A DNA stretch of 64,000 nucleotides from Mycteria americana (Eukaryota > Chordata > Aves > Ciconiiformes > Ciconiidae): the NCBI RefSeq assembly GCF_035582795.1, contig NC_134366.1:92933756-92997755 (forward strand). The letters are read 5' to 3'. Shown here one piece after another: positions 1 through 14,300 of this stretch. The translations under genes and the position numbers were made by a program. The notes under the pieces were generated by a model, which saw only the letters and a program-made list of their open reading frames with translations, ran no database searches and was not told the DNA's origin. The number at the start of each line of letters is the position of its first letter. The stretch's first letter is position 1.

Positions 1-3000
1 ACTGCAAACGATCATTTACATGGAGTTACCTCTGTGTTTCTCTTCTCGGCCGTGCTGACAAGAAAAAATTGTCTTAAGTACATTTCTATTTAGTGCTCTC
101 TTTATTCTTGAAAAGAAGACTGCTTGGAATGTTACCATGAGCATTTCTGCCAGGCCTAGTGGGACCTCCCTCTCAACAAGACCAGTAGAATTTTTTCACT
201 GAACAGTTCCAGCGTCCCAGGTTTTCATGCTGTACATATAGGTACATATGCTCTGGAGCATTCAGATCCCAGAGATTTTAGGACAGTCGTCAGTAGTCCC
301 ATGTTCCGCTGTTTCCTGTCATGTATATTTATGGCTGTGCAAACTGATGTGAAACTACTGTTAGCAGTCAGTGCATCCCACAGAATAGGGTAGGGATGTA
401 AAAAAGCACATAAAAAAAGTCTGTCTTCTGTTTGGGATATGAAATGCACCCTGTTTCTCTTGAGGAATTTCAGGTTACTCCAGTAGTCTCCTACAGCTGA
501 TGGGAGCTGGACTTCTGTTTGTAATGCAGATCCTTTACCAATGCTCACCATGAGCTGACCTATTCTCTTAAGAAGTCTGGGGGACCTTTGCTGCCAGTTT
601 CAGTGGGAGGATATCTAGATCCATGTAGTCATTAGCAAATCTCTCATGTTTTTTCTATAGGAGAAACAAAGCTGTAAGATACTAAATGGAAAGGAAAATT
701 CAAACAGCTGATGCCTAACAAACCTTCTCTCAGCACTGCTAATTTGTCATACATGATACTGTGTATTTCACTCGCTCAGGAGTTGCCAGTGACTGCAAAT
801 AAACAGCTGTGGAGAGAGAATTTAGGAAATGTAACGCTTTTACATCTCTAAATCAGGGATCAGTCTATGTGTTAATAGCAGTCTCAGTACAAGGGGAGCC
901 AGAGCAGGTTAGCAGAGATCAGTTTTGCATTTCTTGGTGACTTTTGATTTTAGATGCATCACATTTCATGGCTAGCCAATTGCATTTTGTTGCTGTTAGG
1001 ATGACTGCAAATACATGTCATAGCTGGTGGTTTGCTGGCCTTTTTACACTAACAGTAATGGTCACATTTCAACTTTCTCTGATTTCTGAAATAATTGCCT
1101 CTGAAAAAGCAGGTGCTTGCAACACAGATAACATCAGTGTCTGGAGCATCACTATACACAGGAGTTTTATAGGTCCCCTGTTCAATAATATCAGCAACTT
1201 GCAGTGTGGGCAGGATGTCCCTGTGAAGGGCTAGGCTGTAGCACGTTCATGAGGACAGCAAGCGCACTTGCAGTGGCCAACTCCCACTGCTTCTGTTCGG
1301 ACTGCCAGCACAGTTATGGTGATTAGGGTCCCTTTTTTGGTGTTAGCTTTGATGGGGGACTTTTTCACCTGTCGCACACAGGTTCTAGCCATTTAGGAAA
1401 GCTTTCATGCACATATTTTGGGATCCCACCAATTGAGGAAAATACTGGAAGAAACATCACTGCTAAAAACTTCAATAATTTAATCCAAGTGGAATCTAGC
1501 ATATAAAATGTGGTAGTGAAATATTGTTTTCTTTAACAGTTACAGTGTCTTTGCAGTCTTTTTGGACTTCATCATAAAAATAAGCAAAATATCTTTTATA
1601 TTCCTTATTTGATTTAATCTAGTTAGTTAGGTTTCATACAGATGGAAATTCTGCTGAAAATACAATAATGGGGAGGGCTGCAATTAAAAAAGTACTGCCT
1701 TAAAATTCCTATTTGTTTTCTTTGAACCAATTACTTTTTCAAGGTACATTAAACATTATTAAACCTATTATTAGCAGGGGAGAATCAATCCCACTCTCTT
1801 CCTCTTTGTGGATATCACTACTTTCCCCCCTCTTTTTAAACAGCACAGGGAACAAATTAGCTTGCTACGTGGTCCTGTGTTTGTATAGATCTTTTCACCA
1901 AGCAAGGATAGCAATTACATTTATAATGGGAAAATGGGCTCAGGTAACCAAGAAAATGTACATCGAAAGTTTAGGAGTGAGACAGAGACAGCAGTAGTTA
2001 AAAAAGGTCTTTCTTAAAGCTACCATTGCCAGATCTAAAATGAAGCTGAATTTAGGCAGATTGTAACAGATCAGAACCTGCAGACAAAAGGCGGTCAAAA
2101 CACTTCGATTTCTGGAATTGAGGGAGTCAGGCACTTCTCAGTACAAATGTACACTTTGGCTCTGAGGACTAGAAAACTTGGGATGATGGTAGATTTCCAA
2201 GCAGCTGCAGGAAGAGCTCCCTAAACACCCTTCCTACGTGAAAGACATGAAGTACATGTATTTGGACTTTTTCTTCAGAAATCAGAAACATCAGCAAAAT
2301 CTTTCATACATTAATATGTAGGGGGAGGTTATGTCTTTGATGTACCTCTTGGACTGTACTTGTGAAAGTGCAGAAGGGCCTAGTTTTAAATTGTAGGCAG
2401 TGAGTTGTTTCTCATTATAAAAATGGTCATCTGGAATTATTTTTGTCTGTTTTTCATTGATGAGCACCAAAGTGGGGAGGGGGTTTTTTTGTCTCGTAAG
2501 TGCCTCCTGTCCCAGAGCAGTCAGTTTGATGTCCAAAGTCAGTCAGCCACTGAGGCCTACTGTTTTGTAGTCTGTCTTACTTAAAACTGTTTTACTTATG
2601 AATAACCAAGTAAAATGTATATAAGTTAAAATTATGAAATATGATCCAAAGCTACCGTGAGCTGTAAGGCATTCTGCTACTCGGGTATCTGTAGGTAAAA
2701 TAACTCAGGAGCAATGTGGGAGGGAGGTATTTGCCTGGCTGAGGGGCATGCACCAGCTCAAGTTAACTATTATCCCAAAGTATCAGAGTGATGGTGAAAT
2801 GACAAAGCTGAGTAATGTAGGTTCATGGAACGAAAGATTTCATAAGCTTAAAATGCTGGGCCAAATGATGGCCACTCTGACAGTCTTCCTGAAGCTAAGA
2901 GCTTCCAGTCACCTGCCTGGTTTCTCACTGTGTCAAGGTCAATGTGGTGATATTGGGGGGAAATGGCACCCTATGCTAGTTTAACTCTTCGGTTCAAAGA

Positions 3001-3034
3001 TTTGAAGTTCATGTTTCCCTGTCTCTTTTCTTAG
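1..3034 (+). other. ANKH: ANKH intron (upstream of exon 7), partial
   Basis: This is the 3' part of the intron before the first ANKH exon in the window. It ends in a pyrimidine-rich tract and a TTAG acceptor directly before 3035. The sequence is AT-rich with only short chance reading frames on both strands. I see no repeat family or RNA gene in it. The earlier ANKH exons (human residues 1-274) lie outside the window to the left. Confidence 0.85.
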
Positions 3035-3127
3035 GCAGTGGCGATTCTGACAGCTACATATCCTGTGGGACACATGCCGTATGGCTGGCTGACAGAGATC
3101 AGAGCAGTGTACCCTGCTTTTGACAAG
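3035..3127 (+). CDS. ANKH: ANKH coding exon 7 (human residues 275-305)
   Basis: This 93-bp, phase-0 exon encodes 31 residues beginning AVAILTATYPVGHMPYG and ending VYPAFDK. I recognise it as the progressive ankylosis protein ANKH, and it is essentially identical to the human protein over this stretch. ANKH is a multipass membrane protein at the plasma membrane. It controls export of citrate and of ATP/pyrophosphate, which limits hydroxyapatite deposition in cartilage and bone. The exon is bounded by TTAG before 3035 and GTGAGT after 3127. Numbering is anchored by later exons, where human S375, F377 and G389 fall in the right places. Strong protein identity, clean borders and the downstream exons make the call secure. 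The surrounding reading frame runs into intron and is not a separate gene. Confidence 0.97.
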
Positions 3128-6100
3128 GTGAGTGCCCATGTTAGGGGTGTATTAAATACCTTTTGTGTGGTTTCACATGCGTGGTCCTCTTCTTTCTGCC
3201 TGTTACAGTGTTTTAATTTAGGGGTGACTTCAGTGATGTCACAGGAATTTCTGCCAAACAAATATGAAGAAAATTAGGTCATGGCTCCATAATCAAGTTT
3301 AACAGATTCTTTAAAAAATAAACCAACCAAAGATTAAATAGGACTGTATTAATGACCATCTATTGTCTTGCTCCTCTTTACTTTTGCTGCCTATTGTTCC
3401 TTGTCCCACTGATAAGGTTTTCTTAAAATCCCAGTTAAAATGAATTGGGTTTTGGTGGCTTCATGCTGTTGTCTGATTTATGATTTTAACCTTAGCTCTG
3501 TGTTACCAGGTATTAAGCTACCTTTTTAATAGATAGGTGCTGTATTTTTAAGGATTAAAAGAAGTCCTCACTTACGAGCTATGATGTAGCTATTTAGCTA
3601 ATTAAGTGATTTCTCACAAAGCGTCCATCAATGAGTGAGCAAGCTCACGTCTCTGCTCCAGATTCTGTGGTATTTCTCAAATGGGTTCAGGTTCATTTGC
3701 TTATGTTAGTATTTAACAAAAGTTGTTTCATAGACTGACAGTAACACAGATAACATACATTATTTTAGTAGTACTGACTTAGCTGACCAAGACTATGAAG
3801 ATTTTTGTTGGCAAATCATGTAATTATGTAAGAATCCAAAGACAGCTCCTGGAACTGAGCACAGAGTAAATATATAAGCAAAATGAATTTTGGTTTGACT
3901 CTTTTTTTGCTCTGTTTTAGAACCGGTACTAACTAGCCCATATGTTGTGCAAAGAACAGTCATGTCCTGTGACACTCTAATTCAAATGCCAGATCCTCTC
4001 CTTCCCTTTATTTTCCAATTAGTAACTGAACTTTCTGGTTCCAAATAGTGATTAAAAAAACGTTTGCTTGCTCAGGGATGTCCTTAACTGAAGCAAGCCC
4101 TGTTTGATATGATCCACCATATTTCCAAGGAGAATTTAAAAACAAACCAAAGAAAAGTCAAATCAGTCATAACTTCCTAACCTGCCTGTGTACAGCTAAA
4201 TTGACCTGTCAGATAAAATACAACATGCAGGCTTTCTCAGAGGTCATGCTGCTGAAAAGGAACTGCAGATGCAAAACCAATAAACTGCAAATAAAACCAG
4301 TTTGGGACAGGAAACACAGGGGCCGCTAACCTCATCTGTTACGAGCCACAATCAGATGCACTATTGCCAGGCAAAATTAACAGCAATTAAGACTCTTAAA
4401 TTCAGGTCTCATTTAGCTGGTGGAAGATGTGCTGACAACTTTAGAGGTGACAGGATTAGACCATGATTTGTCTGTTTGTTTATTTCAGTTAAAAGGCTTC
4501 TCATAGAGCTCTTGGGGAACAAATGTGAAGAAGAAAAAGCTAGGGTAAGGCACAGATAGGTACAGTTTATCTAATTGCCAAAAAAGTATATAATAGGGAT
4601 TTTAATTGCATGTTTTAAGAGCAATTTGGCATAAAATGTGCTGAGGTAGCAGCAGTATAAAGAGTTATCTCATCCTGGCAACCATGTGTGCAAATGCCTC
4701 CACCGTACCTTTCAGACAATAAATACCAAACCAGGAACCCACAGTGGGTTTTTTAGATTGCTGTAAGAATTGCTTTGCCCTCGGTCACACATCATTCGCA
4801 TGTCACCATGCCTTTCAGAAGCTTTGTTTCCTTAAGCTAAGGCTTTCTCAGAACCACTTTTTATTTCCGGACTCTGTAAAGCCTCCATTGTGATTTTCAG
4901 ATGCTGAAACAGTTTGCAAGCACACAAACTCCCATTTTTATTTGTCAGTTACTCAGAAAGCTGGCAGTGCTGATGGCTATCAGAAGCACACTGCGTTGCC
5001 TTAACTGACTGATGTGATTTGGGATCCAGGTAGTATGCCCCTCTTCAGTGGCTCTACTGGAGAAGTCAGATTCGTGCCTTCACAGGGAAATCGTTACCTC
5101 TGTTCATGTTTGTAAGAGAGATGCAGGGTCCTGCTGCAGTCTTTTATGAGACTCTGTGTCCAGAGCAACCTCATGGCCTAGCAGTTACACTCAGGTTAAG
5201 AGTTACTGCTAATTTTCTGAAAGAAAACAGGTATATCCTAGTTCTGTGCTCTGTTTGCTGTTTTATATGGTGATAATGCCATTACTCTTAATGGACTGTG
5301 CTGTCTGATTCAGAGCAACACCACCGACTGTGAGAGGACTTGTGAACACTATTTATCTGATTAATAGATGGGAATGTATACTCTTTTTGCTCCATAATCT
5401 GCATAGTATTTTGATCCAAGAACTGAATAGTGTGGAAGAGACAGGAATAATGAGTACCTGGTCAAGAGTTAGAGCAAAGGGCGGAGTAGAGCAAGGGCAG
5501 AGTTAGCAGCAGCAAGGTAGGAACGAACGAGAGTCCTTTTTCTTCGCAGACGTTTTGGATGGCTGGATTTGGGTGTGCTTTCCTTCCTCTCTGTTATTTT
5601 AGCCTTGTTAGAAAGTTAAGCCATGCCGCAGAGTTCATTCAAAAACTGGTGAGCGATGTAAGCGAGGCCTTTCCTCACATATATAAAAACTAACAGTAAC
5701 AAAGTATTTCTTCAGAAACACAAGAAATAAGAATAGATGCATGAAAAAAACATTTACAGAGAGTTTTCATAACCTGTTCCCAAAAAGGGCAGATGTGGGA
5801 GTAGCTTCGTGCTTTAGGGTCTGGGTTGCCTACATGCAGCCAAACTTCCAAGCAGATATTTAGGCAGGAGTGTGGGGCTGTCCAGGTGCCGTCACTGCAC
5901 TGATCACCACGAAAGCTTTAAACTGCAAAATTCCATCACTACTTGAATGTGTGTGAAAGGGTGTACCCTTCACAGAGCTCACGTTTGGCTTGTCCGTTTC
6001 TGAGATGTATTTGCATGAGTTCCTATTTCTCTTACGAGTATCTTCAGTAAAGGAGGCTGACCGCGTGACAGAAACTGCTGTTCTACCTGAGTTACGTCAA

Positions 6101-6935
6101 GGATGAATAAATGTTGTACTGCATATCATGGTACAGGTTTTATCAGTGTGGGCACATACTTGTGTATCTCAAACAGCCCCAGGGAAAATGCAATAGATGA
6201 CCCAAGAGCCTATTGCTACAGGGCTCCTAATGGTGCCCTGCTTTTGATATCCCATGCTCTCCTTTCACAGACCATTTAGTTTGTTTTTATGTGTTCCCTG
6301 AGGGCAATTTTAAGCCTTCAGCTTCATTTGCTATATTAGACATTTGGAAGAGGGCTTTTGTTGTTGTTTTAAATAAAACTTTGCTGCCACGTGAGTACAG
6401 AGCCCATGTTCAAGGTGGAACATCTAATAGTCCTAATTATGTTCTGTTCATTAAACTGCATTAACAGAGCCAGCTGTTCCAGGAACTTTGTTTATATTAC
6501 TTACTTGTCTAATTGGATCAGTAAGGGTGCTTGCATTGGCATATGGATTTGGTACCACTCTGTGGTAAAAAGGAATGGAATCCTATTTTTCCTGTGAAAA
6601 CATGCTACAAACGTTAAACTAAGGTAAAAAAAATCATGTGGAGTTTCCTTAGAAAGAGCTACCACCCTTTTTCAAAGCTGAATTTGTTAAATAGGACTTA
6701 TTCCTTAGAAAAATAGGGAGATTACTCAGCCCACAGGAGCAGTTGCTGTCGGTTTAAGCAGCAAATATTTTGTGGTGGTACAAAGTACTCAGAAACCTGT
6801 AGGTTAAAAAGCAAACAAGCAAAGACAGACATGCATGCGCAGAGACAGTCAGGTCCAACACATGACCCTGGTGCCGTCAGCCTCCCACTAGTCTGGAGCC
6901 AAGCTAATGCTCATTATCTCTTTCTCTCACCCTAG
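3128..6935 (+). other. ANKH: ANKH intron 7
   Basis: A 3.8-kb intron opening with GTGAGT and closing with a CT-rich tract and CCTAG before 6936. It is AT-rich, with no coding segment, recognised repeat or RNA gene. Confidence 0.85.
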
Positions 6936-7124
<189 letters not shown>

Positions 7125-7829
7125 TGAGTTGTCGTTTCTTATGAAGCTCTGTTGCTTTTATCTGGAGGAGAGAGTGTGATCATAGTACTGGAGTACTAAG
7201 GAAATCAGCTGCCATTAACTTAGGCTAGATATCTTACGGGCTAGAGTTATTTTATTTAATTCTTCTCACTACTTTTCATTTCAAGTCAGCCTCCACATGC
7301 AAAGAGATACCAGAGATCTACTTTTCTTTTTTCTCTTTTTTTTAATGAACAAAACTTCTGGCAACCAGCGTGTCAGGAAAATGAAAAACAGCATTTGTCT
7401 CATGTGCAGGGGGATGGCAGCCTGTCCCTGGGCATCATTTACTGTGAACGGTGGGAAAGGCAGCACGTGTCAGAACTGCAGTAGCTGTTCCCTGACGCCT
7501 CACATGGCACTGGTCTTCCATGCTGGGGGTACTTTCATGCACGTTGGTTTTGTTTGCTCTCAAAATGAACTAAAAAGGGCAATCTCAGAGATGGTGCTGA
7601 CACTGACAAAAGGATCTAAAGCCTTGTCTGTGCTGGGAAGCATTGCAAGGGGCTGACATTCACAGAGAAATTTTGCTGAGCCTGCAGCATTTCAAAACAA
7701 CCAGCTTGCACACATATGTACCGTGCATCTGCCCCAAGAAAACTGTTTCTGCACAAGTCTTTTTAGCAACAAACAGGGAGTTGTGGAAGAAAACTCACCA
7801 TACCTCTGTCTGTGACAGTCACTAGCAGG

Positions 7830-8278
7830 TTTGTGATCCATGCAGAGTGTCCCAAGGAGTCCTGGGCTGGCTCCTGTCAGGGCACTGCCAGGTGCCAGGA
7901 CTGCCAGGGTCAGTCATGGCAGGGCCTGGCAGCCAGGGCCCGTCCCAGCCCCAAGCCAGGAGCAGGGCAGCTGGGGGGCACCAGGGCAGCCCCAGCCCCG
8001 GGCATTGGGCACCTCCCTGGGGACGGGCAAGGCCGGGCTGGAACATGGGCCCACAAGTGGGCCCGGCTCGGTGGGGCCCATGGCTGGGCAGGGCAGGGCT
8101 GTGAGGGGCTGGAGACCGGCCCTGCTGCAGTGTCGCTGGGGAAGGGGCTGACGGCCCTGGGGGGCTGACACGGGGTCCTGGGCCATGGGCAGGGTGGGGG
8201 GAGCCCCAAGGGCTGGGCAGGGACAGTCAGGGCTGGCAGTGCTCTGGGAGCCATGACAGCTCATCTCCTCAGTACCTG
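7830..8278. repeat. GC-rich intronic block flanked by 10-bp direct repeats
   Basis: About 450 bp that is abruptly GC-rich inside an AT-rich intron. It is full of imperfect CAGGGC/GGGCTGG/CCCCAG units. The identical 10-mer CACTAGCAGG occurs immediately before it (7820-7829) and at its right edge (8279-8288), as a target-site duplication would. Several frames stay open on both strands simply because GC-rich DNA lacks stops. I do not recognise a transposon family. It may instead be a degenerate minisatellite. Confidence 0.5.
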
Positions 8279-11200
8279 CACTAGCAGGACAAAAGCCAAG
8301 GGGAACCTAGAAAAGAAGTTTCTCAAAGAAAAGTCCTTCCTCACACTAGAAAAGTAAGTGGGAAATGCTGCAATTGTTTTAGGACATGATACTCAGCCTC
8401 TTAAAATTGAATCTCTTGCTATCCCAGGAAGGTTTTCTCTTTATCCCCGGTGTTGCGTACCTTCCATGGGGTAGCTGGCTGCTTTGTAACTTCTCTTCTT
8501 CCCACATTCACAAATTTACTGTTGAGTAATGGAGGGCTGACATAATTTCTCTGTCCCCTTCTTTGTAGTGTAGAGGCTTTTGACCGAGTCACACATGGCC
8601 TGTGCATGAAGGGAAAATAATTTACATCAAAGGAAACCTTACAGTGCATGAGCCTGCAGTATTTGTAACCGTCCCCACCCACTTGTCCCAATCTGAGAAA
8701 GTGGGATACGGTACTCTCTGTCTGATTTCACAGTTGAAAATGAAGCATCAGTAGCTGAATTAGGAGATTTCTTCTGCTCTTTGTTTCCTATACTTTTTCC
8801 CTAAACAGCTACAACTGGCCACTATCAAAAACAGGATTGCATGAGCCAATGCGGCATCTCTTCTGTCTATTCATTTCCTAGATTTAAGATTGAACACTTT
8901 TTTCATGTGGCTTAGAGGCCAGCAGCTCTTGCTCTAACTTGTATTTCCTACAGCATGTAGGAAATTGGCCATTGAATGGGCCATTGTCTGGAGGCTTTCA
9001 GTGGCTCTCATGCTATCTACCATCACACACCTTGAGGTTTTCTCTTGTGTACTGTTCCAAGCCAAGGTTACGTTCTCTACAGCTGGAGCCTCCCTTGAAG
9101 TCTGTCAGTGTTGTTAGAGATCCACGAAGGGGAAAGCTTTCCTCTTTATAAGTTGTTCTGAGAATACTATTTCAGTCTCAAAGCTTTCTCTGAACTGACT
9201 ATTTTCTTAAGCCTTCTGGGCATTTATCAGCTTACTTGAGTTCTGATAGATCATGAGCTTCTTATATTACCGTCACTATCCTCTGCAGAGTAATTTTTAA
9301 TTACTGCAATAGGCTTTTGTTTTGTCACTTTGCAGGATTTTTTTTCCAAAAGTTCTCCATAGTACTTTCAAGGGCAGTTCTTTCATAAGCTCATCATGAG
9401 AGATTTGTCTGCACTGAAATACCAGAAGGTTCATGGCTTTTCCTGTCCTGTTTCTATTTTTGCCTGCTAGTGACAGATTCTTAGGATTGCTTGTCAGTGG
9501 ACAGAGCGGAAAAATAGACACATGAGCTCTAAAGACTCAGTTTGGTTTAGGCCTTAGCCTGCAAATGCTTCAGCACACAAGCTCGGTAGACGTCAGTATG
9601 ACTCAAGTTATTATGTGCCACAGGTTCTAAGGAACTGGACTTCAAATTTGCCTCTGTTGCAACCAGGTCAGATGGCCACTGTAGGTGAGCTCCCATGGTT
9701 ATCGGTGATTGCTGTGTTTTTTGGATGGGCTCTCCTGCAAGAAATGGCAGTCAGACTAGTGGCATCGCTGTTGGTAATTTGTTCTTTGGAATCAGAGGAA
9801 AAATGGGGAAATAGGCTCAGAGGCTGACCAAGAGATCAAAACAAGTCAAATACTTAGACGTGCCATGTGAATCCATTCTTCAGTGGATGATCTGTAGAAG
9901 GATTCCAGAAGATGGAAAGATATAGGAAGTCCATTAACCAGTGGAAAAATAACAGTGAAACTTTTAGTATGAGCAGCAACCATGCAGGAAAGTACCCTCC
10001 CAGTGTAAAACCGTGGGAAACCTCCCAATCATTGAAGACACGCTCTTTCATAGAGTTGGAAGAAAAATGGCCTACCTCCTTCCACCAGGCATGACCACCA
10101 GTCATGGCTGCACAAGAAGTACTGTAAACCTACTACTACAGCAGAAGCACTTTTTCACCCTTGATGACAGTGGCAGTATTGGGTCAGAGTGTAAAAAAAG
10201 TACTGTTAAGAAACATAGCTTTGTTTTTGTTTTAAATCTTCGTGGGATCTGAAAGGCTGCACTTGAGCCTTCCCGGGCTGACTGGGAAGCATGCAAACGT
10301 GTTCTGCTGGGTGTGATCATAAGTATTGTCTCATGGCTTTGAAGCATCAGGCTGGTATTAAAACTGCTTCTTCAAAAAATGGGAATTAGTTGTATAGCTT
10401 AGTGAAAAAATTGTAGACAAGCTGCAAGGCTGTAATTAGAAGCCATTAGACTCCCAATATGTAAGAGAGCCGATGTGATTAGTCATATTGATGTGGTTTT
10501 GGTTGTAAGTAAGCAGTGACTCCTTCCAACAGCCCTGTTTTGTGGCTATGTAGCTGAATGTAAAATTTATATAGCAGAGGGGAGGGGCTCAGCTGAAGAA
10601 TTTTGCCCATACAATTAAGGGACTGGTTCCGATTTTAGAAAATAAGGCATGCTTGGTAATCTGCTCTCAGCTTAATGAGTGTGCATAGTGCTGGTTGCCA
10701 TTATTTATTACTTCATTGCCATTAGGCACTTCAGGAAAAAATGCTTCTTTCTATATGTAAGTAGAGATACTGCTCCAAACGCCAGTCTTGCTGCCATTGC
10801 CAGATAAGGCTCTTGAAGACCTAAACATTTTGGTTCAATGGTAGACCTGTTTAGGTGACCCTGCAATTCAGCCCTGAGATCATTGCACAGTTGTAAATTA
10901 AGTGAAGACACAGACTCCCGAGAAAGAAAACTGGTGCATTTGTAGCACACATCCCTTTGGTTGTGGGAAGTGTCAGCCTCGGTACAGTGCAGAAATCCCC
11001 AAATAATTTGTCCGGGTGCTGAATTACTGCATTTCTCCATTGCAGCAAAGGTTTGCTCTGTCAGGGGAGAGCATTCCCTCACCCGTGTGCATAGAGGGGC
11101 AGGCTGTGCGAGGAGCGAGCTACCCCAGGGAACCCTGCCTTACCCAGCAGGAGTAACAGCAAATAGGCTGCGCTTCAGCAAGGATTTTTTCTTAGAATAG

Positions 11201-11306
11201 TGGCAGTGTCTCTGAGCTCGGACACCACAGTGCAGAATTCAGAGGTTTTCCAAGGCAGCTTGTAGGGCACAGCTACTGCCAAATTACCTTCATCTTTCTT
11301 TCCTTC

Positions 11307-11332
11307 TTTTTTTTTTTTTTTTTTTTTTTTTT
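11307..11332 (+). repeat. Poly(T) run, 26 nt
   Basis: An uninterrupted run of 26 T preceded by a CTTTCTTTCCTTC pyrimidine tract. It is either a simple slippage tract or the poly(A) tail of a minus-strand retrocopy. I see no recognisable retrocopy body beside it. Confidence 0.7.
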
Positions 11333-14300
11333 AATTCTGTCTCCATTTCCTAGTTGAGCTCTTCCTTAAGTCTTCTGTGATGACACAGAAGTTGCAGCCA
11401 GTTAAGATCCTTTTCCCTGGCTAATGTTAGCTGCTGGCAGACGCGTGATTAGCGTTTGGTCATCTGCCTCTGAGCTGCAAGGCTTTCCAGGCTGATTTCA
11501 TGTTAGTTAATGCCTGCTATATGAAAGTGATGGGCAGAGGGCTCCTTTGGGAGGGCACAAGCTCCTTCGCCGCACCTGCTGCACCACTCCACGTGGTGGT
11601 CGCAGCCATGCCCTCACCCACATGTCTGTATGTAAACCCTGCGCATGTCAGTGAAGTTGCGTGCCCTGAGTGGAAAGCAGGCCATCGATCGTGCAGGCAG
11701 CACTAGGGAAAGTGGGACGTTTAACTCTCTGAGGGGACTGGGAGTGGTTGCACCTCTTCATGTCTCAGAGTTGGCTTGGAAGGCAAGTGATGTCTTAATG
11801 AGAGCTGCAAGCACCCTCGTTTAAGTCGCTGCCATTGGGGTAAAAGCATGGCCGTCTCTCTGTGGCTGAAGCAAGATCACTGCTTGAGGAGCATACAAGA
11901 TGCTGATCAGAGAAAGCAGTTTCTCAGAGACCACTGTGAAAGCTCCCTAGCTCACCGTCACTAAAAATGACGCAGAATAGTCTGTACTTACTTCTTTGTT
12001 TATACCAGGGATGGAGCAATCAGTTCTTACAGCCATAGTTAGTGAACTACACTATTCAGTTCAGCTTCCTCTTCAAGTAGCCTCAGCTGGGACAGACCAC
12101 AGTGCTTTAGGGATACATTTCCAAACACCAGCTCCTGTTAGCTGCATGGTTCCTGTTAACTAAAGTGTGAGCCAGACACATGGCCAGTTGTACGTTCATA
12201 TTCTTGAGCGCTCTACATATTACAACTGGTTTTCCCTTACCAATAAGACAGGCTCAAGGTGCCAAGGGTGACATGTGTGCACCATGCCATGTTCATCCAT
12301 CCGTCACCAAGTTAATGTACAGCAGGAGAGCTGCACAGTACTCCTCAGTTTTAACGTGTTCCATTAGAAACACCTTAAAGCTCTTTCCAGCTTCAAGTAT
12401 AATAGCACCACTGCTATTATAAAAGGAATTTCAGTGCTGCTTTGCTTTTTTTTTAAATGGACATTGACAAATGGGGAAAGTAGCAGTTTTCATGAATAAA
12501 CAGACTGATTAAGGAGAGAAGCTAATTGTGTAGAATGCTATCTTATATTTAATTAGCGGACACCGCTTAAGAAACAAAATCCAGATGTTCAAGTTTGCCC
12601 TGTGATTTTTCATTCCTTCCTATTCCAAAAGGAAACTGAAAGATAGAGTGGAGGGGAAGCTTTCACACTTACACTCGTGTGTATGCGTGTGGTTTATGCA
12701 AAGCTTACAAATTTCAGATTTACTTGTTACAAACCACAGACAAACTAGTAAAAACTGTAAATCCCTTTAAAAAAAAAAAAAAATTGCCATGAAGTTTCAA
12801 CTAAAGTGAAGGCTCAGCACTTAAGCTGAACAAATTGATAAGCATTGGTTGTGTTGCGGTAACCAAATTCAAATGCCAGGTAACCTGCATTAGATTTTAA
12901 TCTCAGTGAAAGTTTAAATTTAATGTACTTAGGAGCAAACAGCTGGTCAGTTTACTGGCTTATCGGTTTGGGCCTGAGAGTTGAATATGTGTGTGTCAAT
13001 ACATGTCAAAATGTCACCTGCTTTACAGTCAGGTTTGTCCATAATTGAGGATTCTAATGATAGCTTTAAAATGTTTATAATACTTAGAATATTACTTTCT
13101 ATATTATTTATTAGGCCATTTTTTATATTCTGTAAGAAAATATTACATTTTTTTGTAAACAGAATGTAGTATTTAGATTCATATCTGAACTTATTCTTTT
13201 GTCAGGGGAAAAAACACATATTGATTTCTCGGGGCTCCTGCTGATGAGCATCTGTGGTTTAAGGAGTTACTATTGGCAACTGTGTGTTTCTTTCATTTGC
13301 TGGAAGTTACCATCCCCTTAGGAAGAGCAGCACGCAGGCATTGTGTCAGCTCTCCGGTGCTTACATCTTGTAGCACAGCAGCGTAAGCTACCATTGGTTG
13401 GCAGTTATATTCATTTATATATTAACGTATAGTTTATGCAATTATAAATATGTATCTGATAAGTATATAATCATATGCAGAGTGTAGTTATATATAATTA
13501 TAAGTGGGGGGGTTTATATTATATTATAATGCTCAGAAGTTTGAAGCTGCAGCATTTAACATGTTCGCCTGTTGATCTCCTATTTCCCCCCCAACTGTGG
13601 GCAGAAAAGCGGGACAGACTGCTGGGGACCGTAGGCTCTTTAACTGATCTTGCAAGATTCAATAGAGGGATTCCATCACAGTCTTAAAACAGCAGAGAGG
13701 GCTCCAGAGTCACAGGGTTTCTTTTGCTGGGTCCCTGAGATGGGATAATTCAGTTTCAGCCTGAAGAGGGGAGGAGGAAAGTCTCTGTCCCATTCAATAA
13801 CAGTTCACTGCAAGCCAGCCCATCACTTGCCTAATTTCCAGTCATCATCTGCTTGGTTATCTTCTATAATTAATCATAAAGCACCTAGGAGATAAGAAGA
13901 AAACCCTGATCAAGAACAAGGAAGCCAGTGTAGCAGGGAAAATTCCCTACATGAAGGAATTAAAGTACAGAATACAGGACTCGGTAGTTGCTGCTTTCTA
14001 CATATTTCTTAATTCTGTAAGAGCTAGAGCCAGTCACTGTGGAAGAGAAGCATCTGTGTTTCATTCAGGCTGAGAGGCCTCGTCTGTTTAAAAGGCAACT
14101 CCAGATGCCCAAGCTTTTGCGCTCTGCTTCGGATTTGGTTATGCCAAACTAGGAACTGCCAAGTGCCAAGTGGATACCATCTGCCGACTCTCCTGTCCTG
14201 TTGATCAGCAAGGCTTCACCAGGCAGTGAAATGTAGGCACTGACAGATAAAATTGGAGCCCACATGAGCAAAGACAGACTATTCATACCAACTCAGTATA

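Noticed and set aside
7812..8264. Several overlapping open frames on both strands
   Set aside because: All fall in the GC-rich block, where stops are rare. Gly, Pro, Ala and Gln dominate and no frame is preferred.
10845..10880. Possible third CR1 fragment (TTTAGGTGACCCTGC)
   Set aside because: The match is limited to about 15 bases and no CR1 tail follows, so chance is likely.
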